Below are positions 47,470 through 59,510 of a DNA stretch of 64,000 nucleotides, one piece after another; within the stretch, counting starts at the first letter, position 1, and every line of letters starts with the position of its first letter. The position numbers were made by a program, and so were the translations under genes. Under the pieces are notes generated by a model, which made no database searches, was not told where the DNA came from, and worked only from the letters and a program-made list of their open reading frames with translations. The stretch spans positions 56,933,236 to 56,997,235 of the forward strand of contig JAMXIF010000003.1 of assembly GCA_028583685.1 (NCBI GenBank), written 5' to 3'. The stretch comes from Petaurus breviceps papuanus. Its lineage: Eukaryota; Chordata; Mammalia; Diprotodontia; Petauridae.

Positions 47470-48078
47470 ATGTCATTTAATCAGAGTAAACTGTTTATAG
47501 TCAAGTATAGAGTATCAATATAAAATACATAAACTAATGATTAAAAACAATCTTATTAAGGGCTACAAAGGGACTGCAATGGAAGAAGAGGAATGATTGA
47601 AGTAGACAATGGTAAATTATGTCACACAAAGAGGCATAAAAACAATATAGAAGAGGAAAAGAAGAAAGGTAGATAAGTGTTATATGAGCTTTTCCCTCAT
47701 TGGTTCTGGTGCAAGGAGGGAATAACAACCAGTTAAGCATAGAACTCTATGGAGAAGAGACACAAAACATATCATATTAGAGGGAAAGAGGGGAGGGTGA
47801 GGAGCATCGCATGAGATTTGTTCCTGTCAACATTAGTGTGAAGAAATAAAAACATCCTTCATTAAGTATAAAATTATCTTACAGGCAGTAGGAGGAGGAA
47901 AAGGCTACAAAAGGGGGGCAGGGTTTAGTAGGAAGGCAAGAAGTAAGGGGAAGGGGAAGAAAAGGGAGGGTTACTTCTACGGCAATACTGAGGGTGTTGG
48001 TGTTAAAAAGGAAAACTATTAAGGAGGGGAAGGGAGAAGGGGAGAAAACATGTAAGCATTAACAGGGGAGGGAATAGG
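47421..48078 (+). other. Long L1 ORF1-ORF2 spacer
   Basis: About 0.66 kb, purine-rich, compared with about 60 bp in human L1. Blocks such as 'aagaggcataaaaacaatatagaagaggaaaag' and the final 'gggaataggatggagggaaa' run parallel to HAL1 tail blocks ('aagaggcaagggaaaatggttacaatggagggg', 'gggataggagggagggaaa'). Confidence 0.7.
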
Positions 48079-51000
48079 ATGGAGGGAAAGAAATGGATAA
48101 TAAACATAACTGTAAATGTGAATGGAATGAACTCTCCCATAAAACAGAGATGGATAGCAGAATGTATTAAAAATCAAAAACCTACAATATGCTGTTTACA
48201 AGAAACACACCTGAAACAGAGTGATACACACAGGGTAAAAGTAAAGGGCTGGAGTAAATTATATTATGCCTCACCTAATGTTAAAAAAGCAGGAGTAGCA
48301 ATCTTTATCTCAGATAAAGCAAAAGCTAAAATTGATCTAAATAAAAGAGATAAGGAAGGAAACTATATCCTATTAAAAGGCACCATCAAGAATGAAGCAA
48401 TATCATTACTTAACATATATGCACCAAGTGGTATAGCATACAAATTCCTAGAGGAGAAGGTAAAGGAATTAGAGGAAGAAATAGATAGCAAAGCTATACT
48501 AGTGGGAGACCTTAATCTCCCCCTCTCTGAATTTGATAAATCCAACCTTAAAATAAACAAGAAAGAAGATAAGGAGGTAAACAGAATTTTAGAGAGGGTA
48601 GGCATGATAGATTTTTGGAGAAAACTGAATGGGAACAAAAAGAATATAATTTCTTCTCAGTGGTTCACAGCACATAATCAAAAATAGACCATGTTCTAAG
48701 GCATAGCAACCTCACAATTCAGTGAAGAATGACAGAAATATTGAATGCATCCTTCTCATATCATGAGGCAATAAAAATTATATGTAATAAAGGGCCACGG
48801 AAAGACAGACTAAAACCTAATTGGAAATTAAACAATGTAATCCTAAAGAATAAGTGGGTAAAAAAAGAAATTATAGAAACAATTAGTAATTTCATTCAAG
48901 AGAATGATAATAATGATACAACATACCAAAACTTGTGGGATGCATTAAAGGAAGTTCTTAGGGGAAGTTTTATATCCCTGAATGCATACATGATTAAATT
49001 AGAGAAAAAGGAGATCAATGAATTGGGCATGCATTTGAAAAACCTAAAAAAGAACAAATTCAAAATCCCAAATTATATACAAAATTAGAAATATTGAAAA
49101 CCAAAGGAGAGATTAATAAAATTGAAATAAAAAATAATGATTGAATTAATAAATAAAACCACAAGCTGGTTTTATGGGGAAAAATAAAATTAATAGAGCC
49201 TTAGTCAATATGATAAAAAAAAGAAATAAGAAAACCAAATAATGAGTATCAAAAATGAAAAGAGGGAACCTATCTCCAATGAAGGGGAAATCAAAACAAT
49301 AATTAGGGATTATTTTTCCCAATTGTATGCACATAAATTTGACAATCTTAGTGAAATTGATGAATATTTACAAAAATACAAGTTGCCCAGAATAACTGAA
49401 GAGGAAGTAAATTACTTAAATGAACCCATCTCAGGAAAAGAAATTGAACAAGCCATCAGTGAACTCCCTAAGAAAAAATCTCCAGGGCCAGATGGATTTA
49501 CTAGTGAATTCTATCAAACATTTAAAGAACAACTGATTCAAATAATCTACAAATTATTTGGGAAAATTAGTGAAGGATCCCTACCAAATTCTTTTTATGA
49601 CACAATTATGGTACTGATACCTAAATCAGGAAAAGATACAACAGAGAAAGACAATTATAGACCAATCTCCCTCATGAATATAGATGCAAAAATTCTAAAT
49701 AAAATATTACCAAAAAGACTACAGCAACTTATCTCAAGAATAATACATTTTGATCAGGTAGGATTTATTCCAGGAATGCAAGGATGGTTTAATATTAGGA
49801 AAACCATCAATATAATTGATCATTTCAACAATAAAACTAGCAAAAAACTCATGATTATCTCAATAGATGCAGAAAAAGCTTTTGACAAAATACAACATCC
49901 ATTCCTATTAAAATCACTAGAAAATATAGGAATAAATGGACCCTTCCTTAAAATAATAGGTAGCACCTATTTAAAACCATCAGCAAATATTATATGCAAT
50001 GGGGATAAGCTAGAAGAATTTCTAATAACATCAGGTGTGAAACAAGGGTGTCCACTATCACCCCTCTTATTCAATCTGGTACTAGAAATGTTAGCAGTAG
50101 CAATTAGAGAAGGAAAAGAAATCAAAGGAATCAAATTAGGCAAAGAAGAGACCAAGCCATCACTCTTTGCAGATGATATGATGATATACTTAGAGAATCC
50201 TAGAGAATCAAGTAAAAACCTACTTGAGAGATAAATACATTTGGAAAATTTGCAGGATATAAAATAAACCCACATAAATCCTCAGCATTGCTATATATTT
50301 CCAATGAAATTCAACAGAAAGAGATGAAAAGAAATCCCATTTAAAGCTACTGTTGACAGTATAAAATATTTGGAAATCTACCCGCCAAAACAAACCCAAG
50401 CCCTATATGATCACAACTACAAAACACTTTTCACACAAATTAAGTCAGATCCAACTTATTGGAAAAATATAAATTGCTCATGACTGGGTCGAGCTAATAT
50501 AATAAAAATGACAATTTTACCTAAATTAAATTATATATTTCATGCCATACCAATCAATTTACCAAAAAACTACTTTATAGAGCTAGAAAAATTGTAAGAA
50601 AATTAATTTTGAAAAATAAACGGTCCATAATATCAAGGGAATTAATGAAGAGAAATGCTAGGGAAGGTGGACAAGCTGTACCAGATTTTAATCTGTATTA
50701 TAAAGCAGGAGTCATCAAAACTGTTTGGTACTGGCTGAGGAACACAGCAGTAGACCAATGGAGTAGATTAATCACACGAGAGTCTGCAGTCAATAACTAT
50801 AGTAATCTATTGTTTGATAAACACCAAGGCCCCAGTTTTTGGGATAAGAATTCACTATTTGACAAAGACTGCTGGGAAAACTGGAATATAGTATGCCAGA
50901 AACTGGGCATATGTCATTACCTAACACTATATACCAAAATCAAGTCTAAATGGGTGCATGATCTAGGTATAAATGTTGATATTGTAAGCAGTCTCAGAAA

Positions 51001-51993
51001 ACAAGGATTAGTTTGCCTGTCTGATTTGTGGAGAGGGAAAGACTTTATGACTAAACAAGAATTAGAGAGCATTATAAAATGTTATATGGATAATTTTGAT
51101 CATGTTAAATTGAAAAGCTTCTGGACAAACAAAGCCAATGTAACCAAGATTAAGAGGGAGGTGGGAAATTGGGAAAGAATTTTTACAACCTATTTCTCTG
51201 ATAAAGGACTCATTTCTAAAATATACAGAGAACGGAGCCAAATCTATAAGAATACAAGTCATTCCCCAATTGATAAATGGTCAAAGGATATGAACAGACA
51301 GTTTTCAGAGAAAGAAATTAAAGATATGCACATGAAGAAATGCTATAAATCACTATTGATTAGAGAAATGCAAATCAAAACAACTCTGAGGTACCACATC
51401 TCACCAGTCAGATTGGCTAAGATGACAAAACAGGAAAATGACAAATTCTGGAGAGGATGTGGCAAATTGGAACACTAATGCATTGCTAGTGGAGTCATGA
51501 ACTTATCCAACCATTCTGGAAAGCAATCTGGAATTGTGCCCAAAGGCCTATAAATTATTTCATACCCTTTGACCCAGCAATACCACTTCTAGGGTTGTAA
51601 CCCAAAGAGATCATAGAAGTGGGAAAAAGAACCATATGTACAAAAATATTTATAGCAGCTCTTTTTTTGGTAGCAAAGAATTGGAAATTAAGGGGGTCCC
51701 CATCAATTTGGGAGTGCCTGAATAAGTTGTGGTATATGCATGTTATGGAATACTATTGTGCAATAAGACATGAAGAGCAGATGGATTTCATATTTACTTG
51801 GAGAGACTTATACGAACCGATGTTGAGTGAGAAGAGGAACCAGGAGGAATTTGTACACAGTTACAGACACAACATATGTACGATGACCAACTTTGATAAA
51901 CCGGACTCTTCTCAGCAATCCAGAGACGTAAGTCAAGCCCAAAACACTCATGATGGAGAGAGATGTTTACATCCAGAAAAAGAACTGCGATAG
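48079..51993 (+). pseudogene. L1 ORF2 (endonuclease and reverse transcriptase), about five frame pieces
   Basis: ORF2p nicks the target DNA and copies the RNA. Piece 48079-48687 holds the endonuclease: NVNGMNSP (N), CLQETHLK (E) and GDLNLP (D). The usual DH motif follows just out of frame. 49242-50234 is the reverse transcriptase: [58 protein letters not shown] and the catalytic box FADDM. 50609-51478 covers the region after the RT up to KDMNRQFSEKEIKDMHMKKC and CWRGCG-like [10 protein letters not shown]. 51619-51993 gives the C-terminus FIAALFLVAKNWKLRG and LNKLWYMHVMEYYCAI. Frames change between every piece and 50235-50608 has stops. About 1,270 residues expected. Confidence 0.92.
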
Positions 51994-52244
51994 AATGCCG
52001 ATTGCAGCAAACTACCTGCCCTTTTTCATCTTCTTGTTTGGTTTTGTTTCATCTTTCCCATTCTTTATTCCATCTGTTATAATCCTTCTTTATAACCTGA
52101 CCAATGCCTAATGTGGAAGTATTTGTTGATACTATACTTGATTGTATGTTGCCATGGGGCTGGTGGGGAGAAGAGAGAAAATTTGAAACTCAAGGAGTTG
52201 TGGAAATGAAGCTTGTAGTTTAAATGTAAACAAATTAATTTTGA

Positions 52245-52257
52245 AAAATAATGCAAA
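52245..52257. repeat. Target-site duplication, right copy (L1 at 46075)
   Basis: aaaataatgcaaa, identical to 46062-46074. Confidence 0.85.
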
Positions 52258-53744
52258 CTCCTTCATTTTCTCATTATTGGCCTAAAATATAATGATCCCT
52301 CTGAATTTATTATACATCATGAAACTAAATTTACTTCTGTATAATTACAAATTAGATATTCGTTGTCCAGTACTGTATTAGTAAATGTTTAACAGCCAGT
52401 TTTATGTGGAAAAATATTTCTAATCTTAAGATGCATCATTAACATCTTTCTCCACCATTTTGTTAGTTCTAGATGGTCAACAAAACCAAATCATGGTCTT
52501 ATTTGTAGTATTTGGAAATTTCTGGCATAGCAGTTCATGTGAAAATTCAATAAGCTCTTACATGCTGGCAGAAGCTGGCTCCAGTATATCCTTTTCATTG
52601 TCCTACTTAAGTCTACCTGGCTCATGTGGTAAGAATTTTCAATGGTTCCTAGGAGGATTATGGTTTAATTTGAAACTAAAACATTGGCACTTATCCAACT
52701 ACATATTTTAAACTATGATGCTCTGTGTTAAACAGTTCTGCTGATAGAGCTTTCTTAGAAAAAAAAATTAAAAGATTTTGTAAACCAATAATTCAGGAGA
52801 AGAAAAGCTTAGTTATCTTTATGAATTTCTGAGGAAAATACATGCTTGTATTTAAAATGACACCCCCATCAATTATTAAAAGGCCATCACATTCAAAATT
52901 CACATGTACTTGACTTTTGCCCTTATAATTAACTGTGCAATGGTGATATATAAAGTCTGGTACTTAAAAATAGCTGTATCTTTCAAATTATTTTCTCAAA
53001 GAAAATTATATTTTACCAGGTTGTTCATTATTTTATGTCCCATAAAATTCATGTTCCATGTAGGTGGCTACAGTCCACTCTATCAAGAAGCAGTGCATTT
53101 TTCCTTAGATGTTGTATTAGGGCTGAAATTGCTTCTGATGTGGGGAAAATTGAGAAATGGGACAAATCCAAACTTCAAAGAAAAATGTGACATATTTTGA
53201 TTGTGTCCTATTTATCTGCAGAAATGTGAAGTAAAATTTTAGTAAAAGAAATCAAAGCAAAGTCAATACCCCTAGAAATATTCCCAACATGACCTGGTGT
53301 TTAGATAGACTGATAAACCTGTAAGCTCTAGAAAGGTTGCCTAACCAAGTTAGGAACATGTAAATTAAATGGATTGCTTTAATAAATATCCAACTTGGAC
53401 CACCAAGGAATAAAAATTTGATGAAAAAATTTTATTGATTGGATTCAACAACCATTTGTCAAGTGTATAACGAGAGACAATCAGATATAAAAGGCATATA
53501 TATATATATATGAACATATAGTGTAACATGCCTGGGTTCAAGTTCTGGATGAAAAACTCAGTAGCTATGGGAAATTGAGCAAATCTAAAATTTTGACAAA
53601 ATGTAAGTAATGTATGAAGTCTATTTATTATAGAATTGTCTTAGACATTTCAGTGATGGAAGAGTGGGGAGTTTATCTAGAGAATACAGGATATAGCCCC
53701 TATTCTATAGGAACTCACAATTTATTTTGGATTGGAGTTCATTG
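52258..53744. other. Unassigned AT-rich DNA
   Basis: No gene recognised. A short (TA)n lies at 53499-53511. Open frames of up to 98 codons (52904-53200) have no recognisable domain or conserved neighbour. Confidence 0.45.
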
Positions 53745-53947
53745 GACATTTCTGTTCAATGTTTTTATCAATGACTTAGACCTAGCTGCTATACTTATGC
53801 ATAGCTGGCATACTTGTCTGATTTCTAAATTATCAAATCCTGAAAAAGATAACTAATATGTTGGAAATCAGAATCTACATACAAAATGCTAGAACAATGA
53901 ATCAGAACTAATAAGATGAAATAGAATAACGTTAAATTATTTTAATT
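53745..53947 (+). mobile_element. CR1/L3 LINE, left part (RT C-terminal region)
   Basis: 'ttcattggacatttctgttcaatgtttttatcaatgacttagacc' and 'tgttggaaatcagaatctacatacaaaatgctagaacaatgaatcagaactaataagatgaaat' follow the CR1/L3 reverse transcriptase (FINDLD-like) order. Interrupted at about 53947. Confidence 0.75.
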
Positions 53948-56577
53948 AAAAAATAAAGATCAACCTTCTCTCCCTCAACCTTCCTTGACCACCCCCATTT
54001 AGAAAACAAGAAAAACAAAATCATTGTAACAAACACCCCTTGTTAAGCAAAGCAAAAGTTCTCATTGACTATATCTAACAGAAAATGGTCGCAGTTGGAA
54101 TTTGAGTCCATTACCTCTCTTCTAATAAGACGATGGCATGTTTCACCATGACTCCTCATCAATTGTGACTGATTATTACACTGATCAATGTTCCCAAATT
54201 TTATTTACACACACACACAAACACAGACACACACAAACACAGACACACACACGCATAAACATACACACACATACACATATTGTTTTAATGATTTGTTTTG
54301 CTTTCCTACATTCACATCTCCACCTTCATTGAGTACATGAGGAAAGAAAACATTGCAATTATGTATAATTAAATAATAAATACATATTTACATATTAGTG
54401 ATGTCAGGAGAGAGAGAATAACTTTTGTACCCAACAAAAGTGTATATTCCTCCTTCTTTTGACCACATCAAATGAGAATGAAATTCAAATTTCAGCAGCT
54501 TCCCACCCTCCCCCCATCAATACTCTCTTTTTGTTTTCGTAAATGTCTACCTGATTGTGTGAGATAATTTTCCCTTACCCTACTTTTCTTTCCCATATAA
54601 AATGCATTTCCTTTCTTCCTCTTTTTCCTTTCTTTTACAACCAACAAGATATAACAGAACCACTGTTAGCCCTCACTCTAAAACTGTTAATGATAATAGG
54701 ATTCAAATGGGACAACACCATCCCACATTTGAATGTTAGGGTTTTATTTATTTAGTTCTTTATCACTGTTCACTCACATTCACCTTATCACATTTGTCTT
54801 CATTCCTGTCTTTCAGCTTCAAATCTGTGGTATTTTCATTAGGAAGGCATGAAGGCCTTTATTTCTATACAGGTACATTTTACCCTTTAGCACTGTACCC
54901 AATTTTACTGAGTAAGTTGCTTTTTGGTATAAGTCCATGCTTTACAACTTCTGGAATATTATATTCCAAGTTATCTTCTCCTTTATAGTGGTGGCTGCTA
55001 AATCATTTGTTGTCCTGACTGACTGTATTTCTTTAGTACTTGATTATTTTCTTTCTGGCAACATACAGTATTTTTTCTTTGACCTAGAAGCTCTGGATTT
55101 TGACTATGATGTACCTGGGACTTTTTTATTGTGGGATTTCCTTTGGGAGAGAACCACGGAATCCTATGTATTTCTACTTTACTCTCTGCTTCTAACAAAT
55201 TGAGGTGGTTTTCTTTTAAGATCTGATTATTGGGTTAAAACAGAATAATGATTTTTAATATTTTCTCCTCAAACTATTTTCCAGATCATTTTTTGCTATG
55301 TATACCTTACATTTTCTTCTATTTTTCACTCATTGTGCTTTATTTTTATATTTCTTATTACCTTATAAAACATTGGTTTCTTTTTAATCCACTCTAATTT
55401 GCAAGGAGTTTATTGCTTGTGCAAGTTTTTATATCTCTTGCAATAAGCTATTAATTACCTTTCCAATTCTTTCTTCCATAATATGTATTTCTTTTTTCAT
55501 TTTTTCCTCAAGCACTCACATTCCATTTATAAAAAGTTTTTTTTTTTAATACTGTTGCTTCATCTCTTCCCAAAAATGTAGTGGAGTTAGTGCCCAAATT
55601 GTGTCTCTCTAAGTCTTTGCTTATAAAAGTTTTGGAGTAAATCTCTTCTTCTATGTTTGTGTTCTGAGCATCTCCACTACCATAAGAGCTTTTTGTTTCC
55701 TCATTCTTTCAGCCTACCTCTTGTCTTTAGACTTGATGTTAGGGTTGCACTCTGTGGTACTTTTGAAGAGACACTCTGGATTGATCTTATTGCTATGTCC
55801 TTAGCATTTTGAGTGCTATTTCAGAATCTAGGTAAAGATTGGGAAGCTGAAAACTTTCAGTTCCCTCAATGTGATTTGATATAGTACAAAATATGATTGC
55901 CACCATCCTTCTCTGCATATACATTTTCTGACCGTATTTTGGTAAATGTAAGAATGCTGCTGGACTTCACTCCTATCAGACATCAGAAAAGCTTTTTTGG
56001 TCCAGTGTTACAAAATTATAGGATACTCTTTTATCTAGGATTCCTGCCCTGGCATTCCTCTGCAGGCTTGGGCTAGAACTGAAAGCGTGACTATGCTTTG
56101 CCCATGATAAACTAACCACACTGCTGTTGGAGGTTTTTGAACTTCCTCCTTCTGGCCTTCCTGCTCTGGAATGCCACTCCCAATGTGGCAGGTCCCCTTC
56201 TCAATTCTCCCCCCTCTCAATTCTGACCTAGAATTTGTAATAGGCAATAAAGTCCCCAATTTATAGGTATCCTCATTTCAGAGTCTCAGTAAAAATCTAA
56301 GAGTGGCCCAGTCTGAGTCTAAGACAGTCTCTTGTCCAGGTGCACAGCTTCTCCCTTTATGCTAGAATTTTCTGGGAAGAAGTACTGCTGTGATCGGTTC
56401 TAAGTATCTGCAGACATCCCTGTCTTTCTGCTATGCTGAGTTGAGCTGGACTAATGATTCATTATACCCTTTTCAAAATTTCCCAATCTATGTTAGTGTA
56501 TTTTTGGATCTCTTTGTAGGAGTTTGTGGGTGTTTGATGCATTGTTTCTTCTGCCATCTTAGTTTTGCCCACAATAA
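53948..56577 (-). mobile_element. Old HAL1, antisense, inserted in CR1/L3
   Basis: The minus-strand 5' end near 56570 reads 'gcaaaactaagatggcagaag'. ORF1 remnants run from about 55700 to 54890 on the minus strand, including KVEIHRIPWFSPKGNP and QKENNQVLKKYSQSGQQMI (54998-55198). The tail and a (CA)n tract (54208-54275) follow. Flanks 'taacgttaaatt' and 'taaagttaattt' fit a diverged TSD, and CR1 sequence resumes at 56578. Much older than the copies at 8.4-34.6 kb. Confidence 0.65.
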
Positions 56578-56700
56578 AGTTAATTTAAAGCCTAGTTGGT
56601 CTGAAACAACAATAAAACTGCAAAATACAGGATGGGAGAGAAGTGTTGAGGCCACCATTAATATAAATTATATGGATATAGTATTATACTCGATCCAAAA
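56578..56700 (+). mobile_element. CR1/L3 LINE, right part
   Basis: 'actgcaaaatacaggatgggagagaagtg' continues the CR1/L3 order from 53947, as expected if the HAL1 split one element. Confidence 0.55.
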
Positions 56701-56744
56701 TGAGCCAACAACATAATAGTGTATAGGGAATAAGTCTGTGTTTC

Positions 56745-56955
56745 CGGTGGTATAGGGAGCTCCTAGTTGATGTAACTCTCTTGAAATAATTCAACACATT
56801 CTCTTCTTTGCTACTAAAATCTTACAGAGAGCATCTTTGAGCGCTGAAGGGCTAAATGGCTTGTCTTGAGTCATACATAGAGTCTATGATATAGGCCAGG
56901 CTTGAGCCCAGATTCCCTACCCTTGAGGCATATCCTCTATCCATTATGCCATGTT
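56745..56955 (-). mobile_element. MIR/WALLSI-like SINE, antisense
   Basis: 'gctgaagggctaaatggcttgtcttgagtcatac' and 'ccaggcttgagcccagattccctacccttgaggcatatcctctatcc' follow the antisense MIR-type order with a tRNA-like end. Confidence 0.5.
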
Positions 56956-56959
56956 ATAT

Positions 56960-57060
56960 TAATGTGACCACTAACCATATAGATAGATATAGATATATTA
57001 ATAGATAGATATGTGTGTATATGTGTATACATATATATATGCAGATAAGATAGATTGGTA
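56960..57060. repeat. (GATA/TA)n simple repeat
   Basis: 'atagatagatatagatatatta' type units and mixed TA/TG. Confidence 0.85.
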
Positions 57061-57129
57061 GCTAGATATAGATAAACAGTTTATAACAAATTTGTGGATT
57101 GTTGTGTTCTGCTTTGAGTTTATTGATAG

Positions 57130-57420
57130 AATATGAGACTTAGAGATAGAAATTTGAATTCCAAGTCTTACCACTGACCCTTAATAGCTATGTGGTAGGT
57201 TATGTAAGCTCTCTCTGTCTGTTTCATCACCTGTAAAATTGGAACAATTTTTACCTCACAATATTATTGTTAGGATAGCAGAAATGTTCATACAGATTTA
57301 TCACATATATGTATGTTTTATAGTGTAAATTTATATATATGTAAATATATTTATAAACTATAAATATATGTAGGGCTTTGCAAACCTTAAGCATATATAA
57401 ATGTTACTTGTAATGAAGAT
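57130..57420 (+). mobile_element. MIR-type SINE
   Basis: 'gaattccaagtcttaccactgacccttaatagctatgtgg', 'catcacctgtaaaattggaacaatttttacctcacaatattattgttagg' and 'gctttgcaaaccttaagcatatataaatg' in sense order. Confidence 0.7.
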
Positions 57421-57754
57421 GATGGTGATGATGTTGATGAAGATGAATTTTAGAGAAGAGCAAGAAAGATGGGAAAGGGTCTAGATAACATGAAGTATGA
57501 TCATAAGCATAAAAGATATTTGCAGTATCTGGGATGGAGAAGAAAAGACTTACAGGGGGCAGGTGAGTAGTTACCAGGGGTGTGTAGGACTTGTGGAAAA
57601 GGGATTTACAAAATTTTCCTTAGCTTTAGACTCCATAATTAAGAGCAATATCTAAAAGATACAGTGGGTCAGACATTAGTTTGATAGAAGGGAAAAAAAT
57701 TACTGATGATTAAAACTGTTCTAGAATATAATGGAATACTTCAGAGGCACCCTC

Positions 57755-58000
57755 AAAGGTGGTACAGTTGATAGAGTGTTTTGTATCAATAAGAAATTCA
57801 AAATCATCAACAAACACTTCCTAATGGTGTGATGCCTGACCAGTCACTTCACCTCTGTTTGCCAAAGTTTCCTTAACTACAAAATGAGGATAATAGCACC
57901 TACATTGTAGAATTTTTGAAAATATAAATCAAAAGATAGTTATTTTGAAAATAGCATAGTGACTGGCACATTGTAACTACTACATAAATGTTTGTTCCCA
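57755..58000 (+). mobile_element. MIR-type SINE with tRNA-like head
   Basis: 'ggtggtacagttgatagagtg' head, 'agtttccttaactacaaaatgaggataatagcacctac' core and 'catagtgactggcacattgtaactactacataaatgtttgtt' end. Confidence 0.7.
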
Positions 58001-58179
58001 CTTTTTCCCCGAGAGGTAAGAAGTTCTACCCTTATTAGGAATATTCAAGAAGCGGCTGACTGTCTCCATGTGAATGAGGCAATGTGGTATAGTGAAATGA
58101 CACATGTAGTTTTCATGAAGGAAACCTAGTTTATAATTTCAATTCAGTGATTGAGTCAGTAATTTTGAATAATTAATTT

Positions 58180-58290
58180 ATTAATAATTGACAAACATTT
58201 AATAATCACTTATGTATAAAGACTGTGCAAATTTTCTAGACATAAAAATTAAAAAGAAACTTTCAAGGAGTTAATATTCTTGCATTGTGG
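58180..58290 (+). mobile_element. L2/MIR-type terminal fragment
   Basis: 'caaacatttaataatcacttatgtataaagactgtgc' then 'tttcaaggagttaatattcttgc'. Very diverged. Confidence 0.4.
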
Positions 58291-58559
58291 AGAGCACATA
58301 AACAAGTATTTCCCTAATAAATATGATAGGAATAAATAAAAATAAGTTTGCTTTTTGTTTTGTTTTTAGGCAGTTTTAGAAGGATGGAACTAACATTTTC
58401 AGGTAGGAGGGAGTCCTGAAAGATATTATGTAGATAGTGGTACACAAGTTGTATCCTAAAGGAAAAGATGGATTCTATGAGGTTGAAAATGGTGAAGAAA
58501 TACTTTTTGGCAAGGAGGATGTCCACTGAGATGAGATAAAATGTCATGTGTAAGGAACA

Positions 58560-59510
58560 GAGACAAGGTCAGTCCTTCCCCAATTGATAAATGGACAGCT
58601 TGTCGATGAAGAAATTAAAGGTAGTCATGAAAAAAATGCTTTAAATCACTACTGATTAAAGAAATGCAAATTAAAACAACCCTGAGTATTACCTCATCAT
58701 ATCAGATTGGCTAATATGACAAAAGCAGAAAATGATAAATATTGGAGAAGATGTAAGAAAATTAGAACACTAATGAATTTTTGGGGCAGTTGTAAACTGT
58801 TACAATATTCTGAAGAGCAATTTATAGCGCAAAGGACTATAAAACTGTGCATAGCCTTTGATCTAGCAGTATCACTTCTAGGTCTGTATCCCAAGAGAGC
58901 ATAAAAGGGGAAAAGGATGCACGTGTACAAAAATATTCATAGTAGCTCTTTTTGTGGTGGTCAAGAATTAGAAATCGAGCGGATTTGCATCAATGGGGGA
59001 ATGGCTGAACAAGTTGTGGTATGTGAATGTAGTGGAACACTATTGTTCCATAAGAAATGATGAACAGGTATATTTCAGAAAAAAAAAACAGGAAAGACTT
59101 ACATGAACTGAAGGTGAGTGAAGTGAACACAACCAGGAGAACACTTCACACAGTAACAGCCACCACTATGTGATAACCAACTCTGATAGACTTAGCTTTT
59201 CTCAGCAATACAGTGATCTAAGATAACTCCACAAGATTTAAGATAGAATATGTTATCCACATCCAGAGAAAAAAACTAGGGAGTTTTAATGCAGATCAAG
59301 CACACTGTTTTCTCCTCTTTTTCTCTCTTGTGTTTTTACCCTTTTGTTCATATTCTTCTTTCGTAACATGACTAATGTGGAAATATATTCAATATGATTG
59401 TCCACTGATAGCCTGTATCAGATTGCATGCCATCTTAAAGAGAATTAAGGGGAGGGAAGAAGAAAAAATAGAACTCAAAATGTTATAAAAGTGAATAATG
59501 AAAACTATCT
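58560..59510 (+). mobile_element. L1 LINE 3' end, 5'-truncated
   Basis: ORF2 C-terminal region ('aaatgctttaaatcactactgattaaagaaatgc', 'gtagctctttttgtggtggtcaagaattagaaatcg') and 3' UTR. Flanks 'tcatgtgtaagga' and 'tcatgtgattgga' may be a TSD. Broken frame. Confidence 0.8.

Larger units (their letters stand above)
46075..52244 (+). mobile_element. L1 LINE, nearly complete (about 6.2 kb), with ORF1 and ORF2
   Basis: Order: 5' UTR remnant (46075-46447), ORF1 (46448-47420), a long spacer with a (CA)n tract at 47439-47469 (to about 48078), ORF2 (48079 to about 51993), 3' UTR to 52244. Perfect 13-bp TSDs bound it, so it is one insertion. The 5' UTR is short compared with the 1.2-kb leader at 15180, so it is probably 5'-truncated. 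Both ORFs carry several frameshifts and stops, so it is inactive. This is the only copy here with a largely complete ORF2. Confidence 0.9.

Noticed and set aside
54138-54332. His/Thr-rich 64-codon frame
   Set aside because: Translation of a (CA)n tract inside an old HAL1 tail.
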